Origin: Clostridia bacterium
GTDB lineage: Bacteria; Bacillota_A; Clostridia; Christensenellales; Borkfalkiaceae
DNA length: 31,886 nucleotides
NCBI GenBank assembly: GCA_017456945.1
Contig: JAFTIK010000076.1
Location: 1-31,886, forward strand
Direction of reading: 5' to 3'
Part shown: positions 15,100 to 22,838 of the stretch, one piece after another
Layout: each line of letters opens with the position of its first letter
Numbering within the stretch: the stretch's first letter is position 1
The notes under the pieces: generated by a model
Seen by the model: the letters and a program-made list of their open reading frames with translations, nothing else
Databases searched by the model: none
Told to the model about the DNA's origin: nothing
Translations under genes and position numbers: made by a program

Positions 15100-17948
15100 C
15101 ACAGAGAATTAAAACGTTTTTAACATTAGTTTTAACTATGTTCGCGCTTGCGTCGTTCGTTCTTTTTGGAACGGGCTTAACGAAAGTTAACGCAGAAGCG
15201 CCCGTTCAAGTGCAATCGTCTTTCAAGATGGTTGACGGCGTTGAACTTAAAACGCTTGATACGGGTATGCGTTTCAAAGTGGAAATGGATGAAGAAACCT
15301 TTAACAACGTTAAGAACAATAGCAACGTGAAAATGTATTTCATCATTGCTCCCAGCGTGTTCTTTGACTCTCAAACTGACGGACAATACATGAACATGAG
15401 CCAAAAAATTCTTATAGAAGCAGATGATTACTCTAAATTCTATAAGGACGGGGAACTCTATTACGCAAACGGTTGCGTATTCAAGATGAAACCTGAAAAC
15501 CTTGCTCTTAACTACACGGCGGTTGCTTGTATCGAAACTGATACCGACGGCGTTAAAACTTACGAATACGCTACCAAAGGCGATACCGTTCGTAACGTTT
15601 ACGGCTTGGTTAATACGGCTATCCTTACCGAAGGCGTAGATGCTGCAAGTCTTCTTAAAGTGTACGACTTTATGGGTGGCGAAAACTATCCTATCAAAGT
15701 TAGCACTACCGCGCAGTACAACGCTCTCGTTGAAAAGGTAAACGCTGGGTTAGACGTTAGTGAAATGGATATGGAAATCTCTGCATCCGTTGATAAGTCT
15801 GGCGCTTCTTTTGATGAAGGTAAAGCACCCGTTGCAGATATCACTATCGGCTCTGCTGCAGACTTTAAGTATTTCGTTGAAAACATCAACAGTTTCCCGA
15901 ATACTTACGTTAAAATCACTAGCGATATCGATATGAACGGCGTTGCAGTTACTTGTCAAGCAAGTGGTGACTTCTACTGCACTTTAGACGGTCAAGGTCA
16001 CGTAATTAAAAACTTGGATATCAATCAAAAATTGTTTGAAAACGTTATTAATAAGGCAACTATCAAAAATCTTGCTTTGGTTAACGTTGATATGACTAGT
16101 ACTTGGACTAACTACGGTTTGTTTACAACTGTAACTGGAGAAGGATTGACCTTTGATAACTGTTATTTGCAAATCAATGCTGCAAACGGTAACGTGTCAA
16201 AGATGTATGATATGGCTATTGCAAATGAAATTAAAGGTGACGTTACTTTCAAAAACACCATATTAGATAAAAAACATCAAGATGGCGCAAACGGGCTTAG
16301 CTCAACTTGTATTGCAAACATTATTGTAGAAAATGGTTATTCTATCGGTAGCACGTCTGTGATAAATGGATCTACTGCTTTAGAAGAGTTCTTCTACGTA
16401 AACGATGGTAAGGGCGCTGTTTCAGATATTATTGCAAACGGTGGCGTTATTGCCGATAACGGTTGGGATACTTCTATTTGGACCTTAGATGAAGATAACG
16501 TTCTTTACTATAACGATATAGTTGTTGCTCGTGGTCCTGCTAAACCCGTAGAAGTTAGCGATGCAGAAACCTTGCACGCTATTCTTACCGATACCACAGG
16601 CGCTTATACTGGCAGAACTGTTCTTTTAACTGCAGATATCGATATGGCTGAATATAAAATTGCCGCTCCTGGCGAATTTGCTGGCGTTCTTGACGGGCAA
16701 GGTAAAGTTGTAAGCAATCTTAAATACGATAGTGGTGTTGCTACTTTAAAGGGCGCAACTATTAAAAACGTAGCGTTTATTGTAACAGAAATTAGTAGCC
16801 GTTGGGCAAACGGTCTGTTTGGTAATGCAACAGGCGCTGTTCTTGAAAACGTTTATATAAAAGCAGTTGCAACTTCTGATAGTCGCACTAAAGATTATGC
16901 GTTGTTTGGCGACATTATGGGCGATGTTGCTCTTAATAACGTTGTAATTGATAAAACTCACTGTATTACTTATGCGTTGTTTAACTATATTAATAGTGCA
17001 AGCATAAAATTTACCTATAGCAATTTATACGTTATCGGTAACACTACTAAACTTTTAAATAATGAGGGCAACGGTTCTGGTACTGGTACTGCAATGATTG
17101 ATACTCCTAAAAACGCTGTAACTGCTATTCAAACGGCAGGCTTAACTACTGCAAACGGTTGGAATCTTGCTTGCTGGACTATTACCGAAGAAAACGTTCT
17201 TAAGTTTGGCAACTTAACCGTTGCTACTGGCGAAGCGCCTGCTATTCAAGTAAGCGACGAAGCAACTTTGAACGCTATATTCGCAGATACTACTGGCGCA
17301 TATGCGGGTAGAACCGTAGTATTAACTAAAGATATGGATATGTCGGCTTATACAACTATGGGCGGCGGTACTTTCTCTGGTGTTCTTGATGGACAAGGAC
17401 ACGTAATAAACAACATTTCTTCTGGTGGACAGATTGCAAGTTTAGAAAACGCAACGATTAAAAATCTTGGTTTTATAGTAACTGGAATAAGAAGCAACTA
17501 TAACAATGGTTTGTTTTATACCGTTTCAAATTCTACTATAGAAAATTGTTACGTTAAATCGTCTGCTTGCGCTTGGTCCGCTCCTGCAAGAGATTATGCT
17601 TTGTTCTATTCGGCTACGGGTAACGTAGTTGTTAAGAATACTATTATCGATAAAACGCACGCTAATATCACAAACAGTTTTGCGCTTTGCAACAAAGCAG
17701 ATTCTTTAGATTTTAGCAACGTTTATTCGATAGGCTCAACCAACAAGTTAGGTTATGATGCGGCATCTACTGCTCCCGTATCTGCTACTTGGCTTTACAC
17801 TAACGACGGGGCTGGCGCTCTTAACGCTATTACGACCGCAGGTTTAACTACTGCAAACGGTTGGAATACTTCTGTTTGGAGCGTTGATGCTAGTGGTAAC
17901 TTACAGTTCGGTGTTCAAACCAAAGTGACCGTTATTGCTAAGGCGTAA
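15096..17948 (+). CDS. Secreted beta-helix repeat protein with N-terminal surface-protein domain
   Basis: A 950-residue protein with a signal peptide (basic TQRIK, hydrophobic core, cleavage near KVNAEA around residue 34). Residues about 40-205 form a domain common at the N-terminus of Clostridia surface proteins (FKMVDGVELKTLDTGMRFKV). Three tandem modules follow at about 250-484, 485-714 and 715-950, each with the DGQGHVI-type turn, an IKNL/IKNV strand, a NGLF/YALF strand, an IDKTH strand and a closing GLTTANGW. These are the turns of a right-handed beta-helix like GLUG or pectate-lyase folds, suggesting glycan binding or cleavage; no catalytic residues could be assigned. There is no membrane anchor. 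It is the last gene of the operon and begins within the stop of the 46-residue peptide gene. Confidence 0.8.
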   Translation: MTQRIKTFLTLVLTMFALASFVLFGTGLTKVNAEAPVQVQSSFKMVDGVELKTLDTGMRFKVEMDEETFNNVKNNSNVKMYFIIAPSVFFDSQTDGQYMNMSQKILIEADDYSKFYKDGELYYANGCVFKMKPENLALNYTAVACIETDTDGVKTYEYATKGDTVRNVYGLVNTAILTEGVDAASLLKVYDFMGGENYPIKVSTTAQYNALVEKVNAGLDVSEMDMEISASVDKSGASFDEGKAPVADITIGSAADFKYFVENINSFPNTYVKITSDIDMNGVAVTCQASGDFYCTLDGQGHVIKNLDINQKLFENVINKATIKNLALVNVDMTSTWTNYGLFTTVTGEGLTFDNCYLQINAANGNVSKMYDMAIANEIKGDVTFKNTILDKKHQDGANGLSSTCIANIIVENGYSIGSTSVINGSTALEEFFYVNDGKGAVSDIIANGGVIADNGWDTSIWTLDEDNVLYYNDIVVARGPAKPVEVSDAETLHAILTDTTGAYTGRTVLLTADIDMAEYKIAAPGEFAGVLDGQGKVVSNLKYDSGVATLKGATIKNVAFIVTEISSRWANGLFGNATGAVLENVYIKAVATSDSRTKDYALFGDIMGDVALNNVVIDKTHCITYALFNYINSASIKFTYSNLYVIGNTTKLLNNEGNGSGTGTAMIDTPKNAVTAIQTAGLTTANGWNLACWTITEENVLKFGNLTVATGEAPAIQVSDEATLNAIFADTTGAYAGRTVVLTKDMDMSAYTTMGGGTFSGVLDGQGHVINNISSGGQIASLENATIKNLGFIVTGIRSNYNNGLFYTVSNSTIENCYVKSSACAWSAPARDYALFYSATGNVVVKNTIIDKTHANITNSFALCNKADSLDFSNVYSIGSTNKLGYDAASTAPVSATWLYTNDGAGALNAITTAGLTTANGWNTSVWSVDASGNLQFGVQTKVTVIAKA
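15846..17948 (+). repeat. Three tandem beta-helix repeat modules
   Basis: Modules begin near 15846, 16548 and 17241, each about 690-710 bases. Recurrent phrases are LDGQGHVI/LDGQGKVV, TIKNLGF/TIKNVAF, DYALF, IDKTH, Y.IG.T, GLTTANGW and the linker VSDAETLHAI/VSDEATLNAI. They are homologous to the two modules at 13364-14863. Confidence 0.8.
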
Positions 17949-17989
17949 GTAAAATTTTCTTTATTGAAAAACTTTAAGTAAAAAGGCAA

Positions 17990-18025
17990 TTATCCCGTTC
18001 CTGAAAACTTTCGGGAACGGGATAA
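17990..18025. terminator. Long hairpin closing the sugar-capture operon
   Basis: A 17-bp stem (17990-18006 with 18009-18025, one T-G wobble, otherwise perfect) with a two-base apex, built on TTATCCCGTTCC/GGGAACGGGATAA. The T-run (18039-18045) lies 13 bases downstream, which is atypical for termination on the plus strand; the A-run just before the stem would give a U-run on the minus strand. Confidence 0.6.
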
Positions 18026-18055
18026 AAACTTTAACTACTTTTTTTGCTTTATTCA

Positions 18056-18084
18056 TTGACAAAAACTTTTAGTTCTTGTATAGT
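18056..18084 (+). promoter_or_regulatory. Strong promoter for the amidohydrolase gene
   Basis: Perfect -35 TTGACA (18056-18061), 17-bp spacer, -10 TATAGT (18079-18084), 35 bases upstream of ATG 18119. Confidence 0.85.
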
Positions 18085-18092
18085 TATACAAG
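18075..18092. promoter_or_regulatory. Palindromic operator overlapping the -10 box
   Basis: CTTGTATA-GT-TATACAAG is a perfect 8-bp inverted repeat that covers the whole -10 box. It resembles TTGTATACAA-type sites bound by GntR-family repressors. No such regulator gene is in the window. The placement predicts repression by promoter occlusion. Confidence 0.7.
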
Positions 18093-18118
18093 AAAAAACT
18101 TATTTGGAGAACTTGATT

Positions 18119-19201
18119 ATGGAAAAAATTTTTGATGCGCACGTACACTATTTATTTGAAATACCTATTGATGAAACTATAGAACTTTTCAAGCGCGAGT
18201 TTGAAATGGCGGGTAGCGCTAAGTATAATTTTTTAAGTATTCCTTTTAACGAACACGCAAACGGGTATGAAATGCTTTATACTCAAAATATTAAAGGGTT
18301 GTTCTTAAAAAAGACTTTTTCGCCCAACGCCTACGCGTTTAGCGGGTTAGAGCACCCCAAGGATTTGGTTTACACCGATTTCCATAAGAAAGATTTTTTG
18401 CGCCAAGCAGAAGAGTATATAGGCGCTGGGTTTGACGGGTTTAAGATGTTAGAAGGCTACCCCGTTTTAAGAAAGTTAAACCAAATTCCGTTAGACGACA
18501 AGGTTTACGATTATTTTTACGAGTTCTGCCAAGAGAACGGGTTGCCCTTAATTATGCACGTGGCTAACCCAAAAGAAAACTGGGATATTTCTAAGGCTAG
18601 CGAGTACGCTATTAAGACGGGCAGAGTTTGTGACCATACTTATCCCACAAAAGAAAAATTAACCGAAGAAGTTTACGGAATACTAAAAAAATTCCCCAAA
18701 CTCAAACTTACTTTGGCGCATTTCGGCTTTATGTGTTACGACGTTAAAGATGCCGAAAAGTACCTTAACGAATATGAAAACACTATGTTCGATTTAACCC
18801 CTGGTGGAGAGCAATTGCTTATGCAGGCTAGCGACTGGGATACTTGGTCGAAATTTTACGATAAATATCAAGACAGAATTATTTACGGTACGGATTTCTA
18901 CGCCTTTCCGTTAGAATAAGAAAAAAATTGGGAACATAAAGTTATGCGTCGACCGAGATTCGTTCGTCAATTGTTTGAAACTACTAGCGAACACGATTAC
19001 GTTGGCAAACCGTTCAAGGGCATAGGCTTAAACCCCGATATTCGCCGTAAAATCTATTTTGATAACGCTAATAAACTATTTGGCAAGCCTAGAAAAATCG
19101 ACATTTCTTACTTTGAAAAACAGGTGGAAAGAATTTCTAAGATAGATGGGCTTACCGATATTGATAAATACGATTTGCAATACATTATAAATAATATATA
19201 G
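18119..19201 (+). pseudogene. Amidohydrolase (metal-dependent hydrolase), interrupted by one in-frame TAA
   Basis: One frame apart from TAA at 18917-18919; the parts before and after it read as one protein of about 360 residues. The 266-residue first part has the amidohydrolase-2 TIM-barrel motifs: FDAHVHY (His8, His10), LPLIMHVANP, LTLAHFGF and YGTDFYAF (Asp259). All metal ligands therefore lie before the stop. The lost C-terminal helices (RRPRFVRQLFE to NANKLFGKP) are the normal end of the family. GAA, AAA, CAA, TAT or TAC to TAA would each be a single change. ATG 18119 is set by GGAG at 18106-18109. ATG 18944 could restart the tail but has only a weak ribosome site. The substrate is unknown. 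A truncated but partly active enzyme or a sequencing error are alternatives. Confidence 0.78.
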
Positions 19202-19208
19202 GATTATT

Positions 19209-20123
19209 ATGGATCTTACTTTAATTCCCGTTTGTGTTTTATTCGTCGTTACGTTGGTTTGCGCTATTTCGGCATACACGATGAACGCTTTTTACGTAAA
19301 GAGAAAAATCAAAAACAACACTCACTTGTTTTTATATAATTCGGGTATGGGGTTGTTTTGCGCGATTACGCTCTTTATCGTTGCCGGCTTTACAATTAAA
19401 ATTTCTATTTTCTCGCTCTTGCTTGCTATGGCGTTCGGCGTGGCTAACGTTGGGCTTTCCGTGTTTATGGCGTTGGCTTTTAAGAAAGGGCCTTACGGGT
19501 TTACTAACGTTATAGTTAATATGTCAACGGCTATCACGGCGCTATCGGGCGCTATCTTTTGGCAGGAAACCCTTTCTGTTTTCAAAATCGTCGGCATAGT
19601 TCTTATGCTTTGCTGTTTCGTGCTTGCAGTAGATTTATCTAATAAAGAAGGTAAAAAGGCTAATCTCGTTTGGTTTATCTTTTCCGTTTTGGCGCTTTGT
19701 TCATCTGCGAGTATCGGCATTATGCAAAAGATACACCAAAGTTCAAATTTTAAGGCAGAACTTATGTCTTTCTTGGTTATGGCGTTCGTTACCAACGCAG
19801 TTGCATCTTTCGTGGTGTTCTTGATTCTTAGGGTTAAAAATCCTATACCAAAAGATGAAGATAACGGGGCTAAAAAATCTGTTATTCCTTACCTTTTAAT
19901 CGTGGCTATGTTGGTTTGCGGTGTAAGTGGCGCAGGTAATAACGTTATAAATCTTTTCTTGTCGGGCAAAATTGATTCGGCAATATTCTTTCCGATAGTT
20001 AACGGCGTACCGCTTATTGCTAGCCTTGTTGTATCTTTCCTTTTCTTCAAAGAAAAACTTGCCAAAAAGCAAATTTTGGGGCTTTTAGTAGGGCTGGTTG
20101 CAATAGTTTGTTTATTCTTTTAG
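19209..20123 (+). CDS. EamA/DMT family transporter
   Basis: A 304-residue membrane protein with about ten hydrophobic helices in two repeated halves, as in the drug/metabolite transporter superfamily. The first half ends around GAIFWQETLSVFKIVGIVLMLC, and the second half repeats this as SLVVSFLFFKEKLAKKQILGL; the FxE..(x)..K..G motif before the last helix of each half is typical of EamA domains. It starts 8 bases after the interrupted amidohydrolase gene and is likely in its transcript. It may import or export the small molecule that enzyme acts on; the substrate is unknown. It is closed by a bidirectional terminator. Confidence 0.85.
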   Translation: MDLTLIPVCVLFVVTLVCAISAYTMNAFYVKRKIKNNTHLFLYNSGMGLFCAITLFIVAGFTIKISIFSLLLAMAFGVANVGLSVFMALAFKKGPYGFTNVIVNMSTAITALSGAIFWQETLSVFKIVGIVLMLCCFVLAVDLSNKEGKKANLVWFIFSVLALCSSASIGIMQKIHQSSNFKAELMSFLVMAFVTNAVASFVVFLILRVKNPIPKDEDNGAKKSVIPYLLIVAMLVCGVSGAGNNVINLFLSGKIDSAIFFPIVNGVPLIASLVVSFLFFKEKLAKKQILGLLVGLVAIVCLFF

Positions 20124-20138
20124 ATTAAAAAGAAAAAA

Positions 20139-20173
20139 GAACGCTCTGAATTTTCAGAGCGTTCAATTATTTT
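20139..20173. terminator. Bidirectional intrinsic terminator
   Basis: GAACGCTCTGAA (20139-20150) pairs perfectly with TTCAGAGCGTTC (20153-20164), flanked by A-rich DNA before and AT-rich DNA after. It lies between convergent genes. Confidence 0.88.
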
Positions 20174-20182
20174 AAATAATGT

Positions 20183-21376
20183 TTATACGGCAGGCGGGGT
20201 AATAGTAAAGTCGCAAACGGTTAAGGTGAATTTATAGGTTACGCCTGCCTTGTAAACGAAATTCCAAGTTATTTTAGTAATTTCTTTGTCTTCGTTTATG
20301 TACGCCCTTACTTGTTCGTATCTACCGAGAGTAGCGCCAATGTTTTGTACGTCCCAGTATTTTCCATTGTCGTAGCCGTATTTGTTTTCTTGTTCAATAA
20401 GCGCACCACCGTAGTTTTCATATATGCTTGCTTTTCTTTCTTTAAACTGGCTTTCGCTAAGAGTTTGGCTACTCCATACGCCTTCTTTAGTCTTTCTATA
20501 ATAGGTATATGTAGTGTTATCCGTATAGAAGATGGCTTCCGTGCAGATATCCGTGCCAACGTTTGGTACTACTGCGTTCGGTGTGAGCATTATCATACCG
20601 TTCTTGCTAAAATAGTATTCCATATAGTCTGCGCCTTTACCGCCAACTACTTTAAAGGTAGAGCCGTTTTCAAAGTCTGCAAGTTTCTCAAACGCTGCGT
20701 CGAAAGTTTTATAAAAACGCGCTTCAATTAAAGTTTCGTTTTCTATACAATAACCAAAATCGTGGAAAGATATAGCGTGATCGCTAGTTTCTCTATTAAA
20801 ATAACCGTGTTCATCGAAAATCGGCTGGCTTTCAAAGAAGTAAATTCCAACTATTTGTTCGTAGTTTAACAAAATTACTAAGGAGTGGTACTCGTATTCT
20901 CTGCCGATAAGAGATTCAACAAACGCCCTTACGGGTGTGGGAATTTCGCCCGTGTAAGATTTTGCTTGAATATCGCGATTGTCCGTATCTAATTTTTCAG
21001 AATTAGCGTAAAGACCTTTTAAGAAAGTCATCAATTCTGCGCCAGGGGTTAGGTAGTCGATATATTCGGAAGGGTCTAATGGCTGTTCATCACCGCCATT
21101 TGCTTGGAACTTGTAATATACTTTTTCGCCGTCAACAATTTCGTAACCACATTCGCCTTCACCAAATCTATGATAAGAAGTTTCGGTAACGGTAAGGAAG
21201 TCTCTGTCAGAATCTTCTGCTGCCCATTCTGCGTAGAAATTAACTTCGGTAAAACGAGCATCCCATTTTGCTTGCGTCATAGTGTGATCGTCGCCACTAT
21301 CGCAACCTACTAAACCTAACGCAAGCGGTAGCGCAAGGCATAAAGCCAAAATTAGTGTTAAAAGTTTCTTTTTCAT
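20183..21376 (-). CDS. Lipoprotein of unknown function, two-unit type
   Basis: A 397-residue lipoprotein: MKKKLLTLILALCLALPLA leads to lipobox LVGC with Cys near residue 25, so it is held on the outer membrane face. AAGGAG precedes the ATG. The mature part is rich in Tyr, Glu and Asp and appears to contain two units of about 180-200 residues. Each unit has an aromatic-rich strand pair followed by a Gln/Glu-x-Phe element (YYKFQANGG with DPSEYIDYL; YTYYRKTKEGVW with SESQFKER) and ends in a beta-strand such as TYKFTLTVCDF. The same elements occur in the longer lipoprotein encoded at 24789-27062, so the two are paralogues. I do not recognise a named family. It has its own promoter and stands alone. 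Confidence 0.75.
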   Translation of the reverse strand: MKKKLLTLILALCLALPLALGLVGCDSGDDHTMTQAKWDARFTEVNFYAEWAAEDSDRDFLTVTETSYHRFGEGECGYEIVDGEKVYYKFQANGGDEQPLDPSEYIDYLTPGAELMTFLKGLYANSEKLDTDNRDIQAKSYTGEIPTPVRAFVESLIGREYEYHSLVILLNYEQIVGIYFFESQPIFDEHGYFNRETSDHAISFHDFGYCIENETLIEARFYKTFDAAFEKLADFENGSTFKVVGGKGADYMEYYFSKNGMIMLTPNAVVPNVGTDICTEAIFYTDNTTYTYYRKTKEGVWSSQTLSESQFKERKASIYENYGGALIEQENKYGYDNGKYWDVQNIGATLGRYEQVRAYINEDKEITKITWNFVYKAGVTYKFTLTVCDFTITPPAV

Positions 21377-21433
21377 ATTTTTCTCCTTAAAAAATAAAGA
21401 TAAGCGCGAACGAAAGTTCTCACTTTAAAAAGC

Positions 21434-21462
21434 ATTATAGCATAAATTTTTGTTATTTTCAA
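21434..21462 (-). promoter_or_regulatory. Promoter for the 20183-21376 lipoprotein gene
   Basis: Minus strand: -35 TTGAAA (21457-21462), 17-bp spacer, perfect -10 TATAAT (21434-21439) preceded by an extended -10 TGC. Confidence 0.85.
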
Positions 21463-21495
21463 CACAAATATACATATAAAAGGTAAAAATATCAA

Positions 21496-21524
21496 TGGAC
21501 AAACCCTTTAAGTAGTGGTATAAT
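21496..21524 (+). promoter_or_regulatory. Promoter for the NahK-like kinase gene
   Basis: -35 TGGACA (21496-21501), 17-bp spacer, perfect -10 TATAAT (21519-21524) with extended TG at 21516-21517. It lies back-to-back with the lipoprotein promoter, with 33 bases between the two -35 boxes. Confidence 0.85.
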
Positions 21525-21552
21525 ACAATCAAAAGGTAAAAAGAGAAAGAAA

Positions 21553-22608
21553 ATGGATGACGTTATAAAGATAGCCGAGCAGTTTAAGATTAAAGGAAAA
21601 ATTATAAGCGCTAAACCTTTTGGCGGTGGGCATATTAACACTACTTTTAAGGTTACGACCACCGAGAGCGAATATTTGTTGCAAAAGATAAACACGCTTG
21701 CTTTTACCGACCCCAAAGGGCTTATGGATAATATCGTAAAGGTTACCGAGCATCTTAAAGGGCAAGGGGTGGAAACCATTACGGTAATTCCCACTACAAG
21801 TGGCGAATACTATTTTCAGGCGGAAAACTGTTACAGGGTTTACGAGTTTATATCGGGCACGGTGGCTTTCGTTAAAGCGCCCGACCTATCAACTTTTAGC
21901 AAGGCGGGGCAGGCGTTTGGCGAGTTCTCGCAAAGGCTAAAGGACTTTGACGCGAGTTTGCTAGTGGAAACTATAAAAGATTTTCACAACACCCCCAAAC
22001 GCTTTAACGATTTTAAGAAGGCTCTAAAAGCAGACGTTAAGGGTAGGGCCAAAACTTGCGCGAACGAAATAGAGTTTATTCTTTCTAAAGAAGATACCTA
22101 CGGGGTTGCCGTAGAAGACTTAAAGGCTAATAGGTTGCCAACGAGGGTTACCCATAACGATACCAAACTAAACAATATATTATTAGACGCTATAACCCTA
22201 GCGCCACGCGCTGTAATCGACCTTGATACCGTTATGCCGGGCTCACTCATCTACGATTTTGGCGACGCAGTTAGAACGGGCTCTTCTACCGCCGAAGAAG
22301 ACGAAAAGGATTTAAGCAAGGTAGAGTTTGATATGCAAATGTTTACCGCTTACGCCAAAGGTTTTTGCTCTGCCGTAAAAGACGTTATTACCGATAGAGA
22401 AGCAGAACTTTTACCGTACGGCGCGTATCTAATGACTATGGAATGTGGCATGCGATTTTTAGCCGACTATTTAGAAGGGGATATTTACTACGCTACCGAA
22501 TACCCCGAACATAATTTAGTTCGCTCAAGAACGCAAATTAAACTTGCAACCCAAATGTTAGAGAATATGCAAGCCTGTGTAAAAATAATTAAAGATATTT
22601 TAGGTTAA
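21553..22608 (+). CDS. Phosphotransferase-fold sugar kinase, N-acetylhexosamine 1-kinase-like
   Basis: A 351-residue cytoplasmic kinase of the aminoglycoside phosphotransferase/choline kinase fold. The N-terminus has the GGGHINTTFKV nucleotide-binding turn and EYLLQKINTLAFTDPKGLMDNI, which closely resembles N-acetylhexosamine 1-kinases (NahK). The catalytic loop is THNDTKLNN (His201, Asp203, Asn208) and the metal-binding motif is IDLDTVMPG (Asp223/Asp225). NahK phosphorylates GlcNAc or GalNAc at C1 in host-glycan salvage. The exact substrate here is inferred by resemblance. The ribosome site is weak (AAGAGAAAG). The gene is monocistronic between its own promoter and terminator. Confidence 0.82.
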   Translation: MDDVIKIAEQFKIKGKIISAKPFGGGHINTTFKVTTTESEYLLQKINTLAFTDPKGLMDNIVKVTEHLKGQGVETITVIPTTSGEYYFQAENCYRVYEFISGTVAFVKAPDLSTFSKAGQAFGEFSQRLKDFDASLLVETIKDFHNTPKRFNDFKKALKADVKGRAKTCANEIEFILSKEDTYGVAVEDLKANRLPTRVTHNDTKLNNILLDAITLAPRAVIDLDTVMPGSLIYDFGDAVRTGSSTAEEDEKDLSKVEFDMQMFTAYAKGFCSAVKDVITDREAELLPYGAYLMTMECGMRFLADYLEGDIYYATEYPEHNLVRSRTQIKLATQMLENMQACVKIIKDILG

Positions 22609-22611
22609 AAC

Positions 22612-22658
22612 AAAAAAGCGCCGTGTTTCGCTGTAAGTGAACGGGGCGCTTTTATTTT
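22612..22658 (+). terminator. Intrinsic terminator after the kinase gene
   Basis: AAAAGCGCC (22614-22622) pairs with GGCGCTTTT (22645-22653), with a smaller inner hairpin (GTTTCGCT with AGTGAAC), followed by ATTTTT. Confidence 0.85.
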
Positions 22659-22705
22659 TCGAAAAGATTAAAATCTGCTAATATTTATATCGGCTTTAAC
22701 GTATA

Positions 22706-22722
22706 ATTAACTAAAAGTTAAT
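22706..22722. promoter_or_regulatory. Palindrome upstream of the acyltransferase promoter
   Basis: ATTAACT-AAA-AGTTAAT, perfect 7-bp arms, 53 bases upstream of the -35 box at 22775. Further TTAA elements follow to 22733. Possible regulator site; AT-rich, so tentative. Confidence 0.35.
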
Positions 22723-22774
22723 ATTAGGTTAATTTTTATATGATAGAATTAAAAAAGATAAAAATTCCACTTTG

Positions 22775-22803
22775 TTGACAAATCTAAAATAAAGTAATAT
22801 ACT
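22775..22803 (+). promoter_or_regulatory. Promoter for the acetyltransferase-plsC pair
   Basis: Perfect -35 TTGACA (22775-22780), 17-bp spacer, -10 TATACT (22798-22803), 36 bases upstream of ATG 22839. Confidence 0.88.
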
Positions 22804-22811
22804 TATTTTAG
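22784..22811. promoter_or_regulatory. Inverted repeat covering the -10 region
   Basis: CTAAAATAAAGTA (22784-22796) and TACTTATTTTAG (22800-22811) are inverted copies apart from one extra A in the left arm, with ATA between them. The repeat spans the spacer and the -10 box, a good place for a repressor of the lipid-related genes downstream. Confidence 0.55.
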
Positions 22812-22838
22812 GAAAAAGAAAGTTTACAAGGGATAAAT

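Noticed and set aside
18944..19201. A separate small 85-residue gene
   Set aside because: It is in frame with the amidohydrolase, continues that family's C-terminus and has only a weak ribosome site; it is best read as the tail of one interrupted gene.
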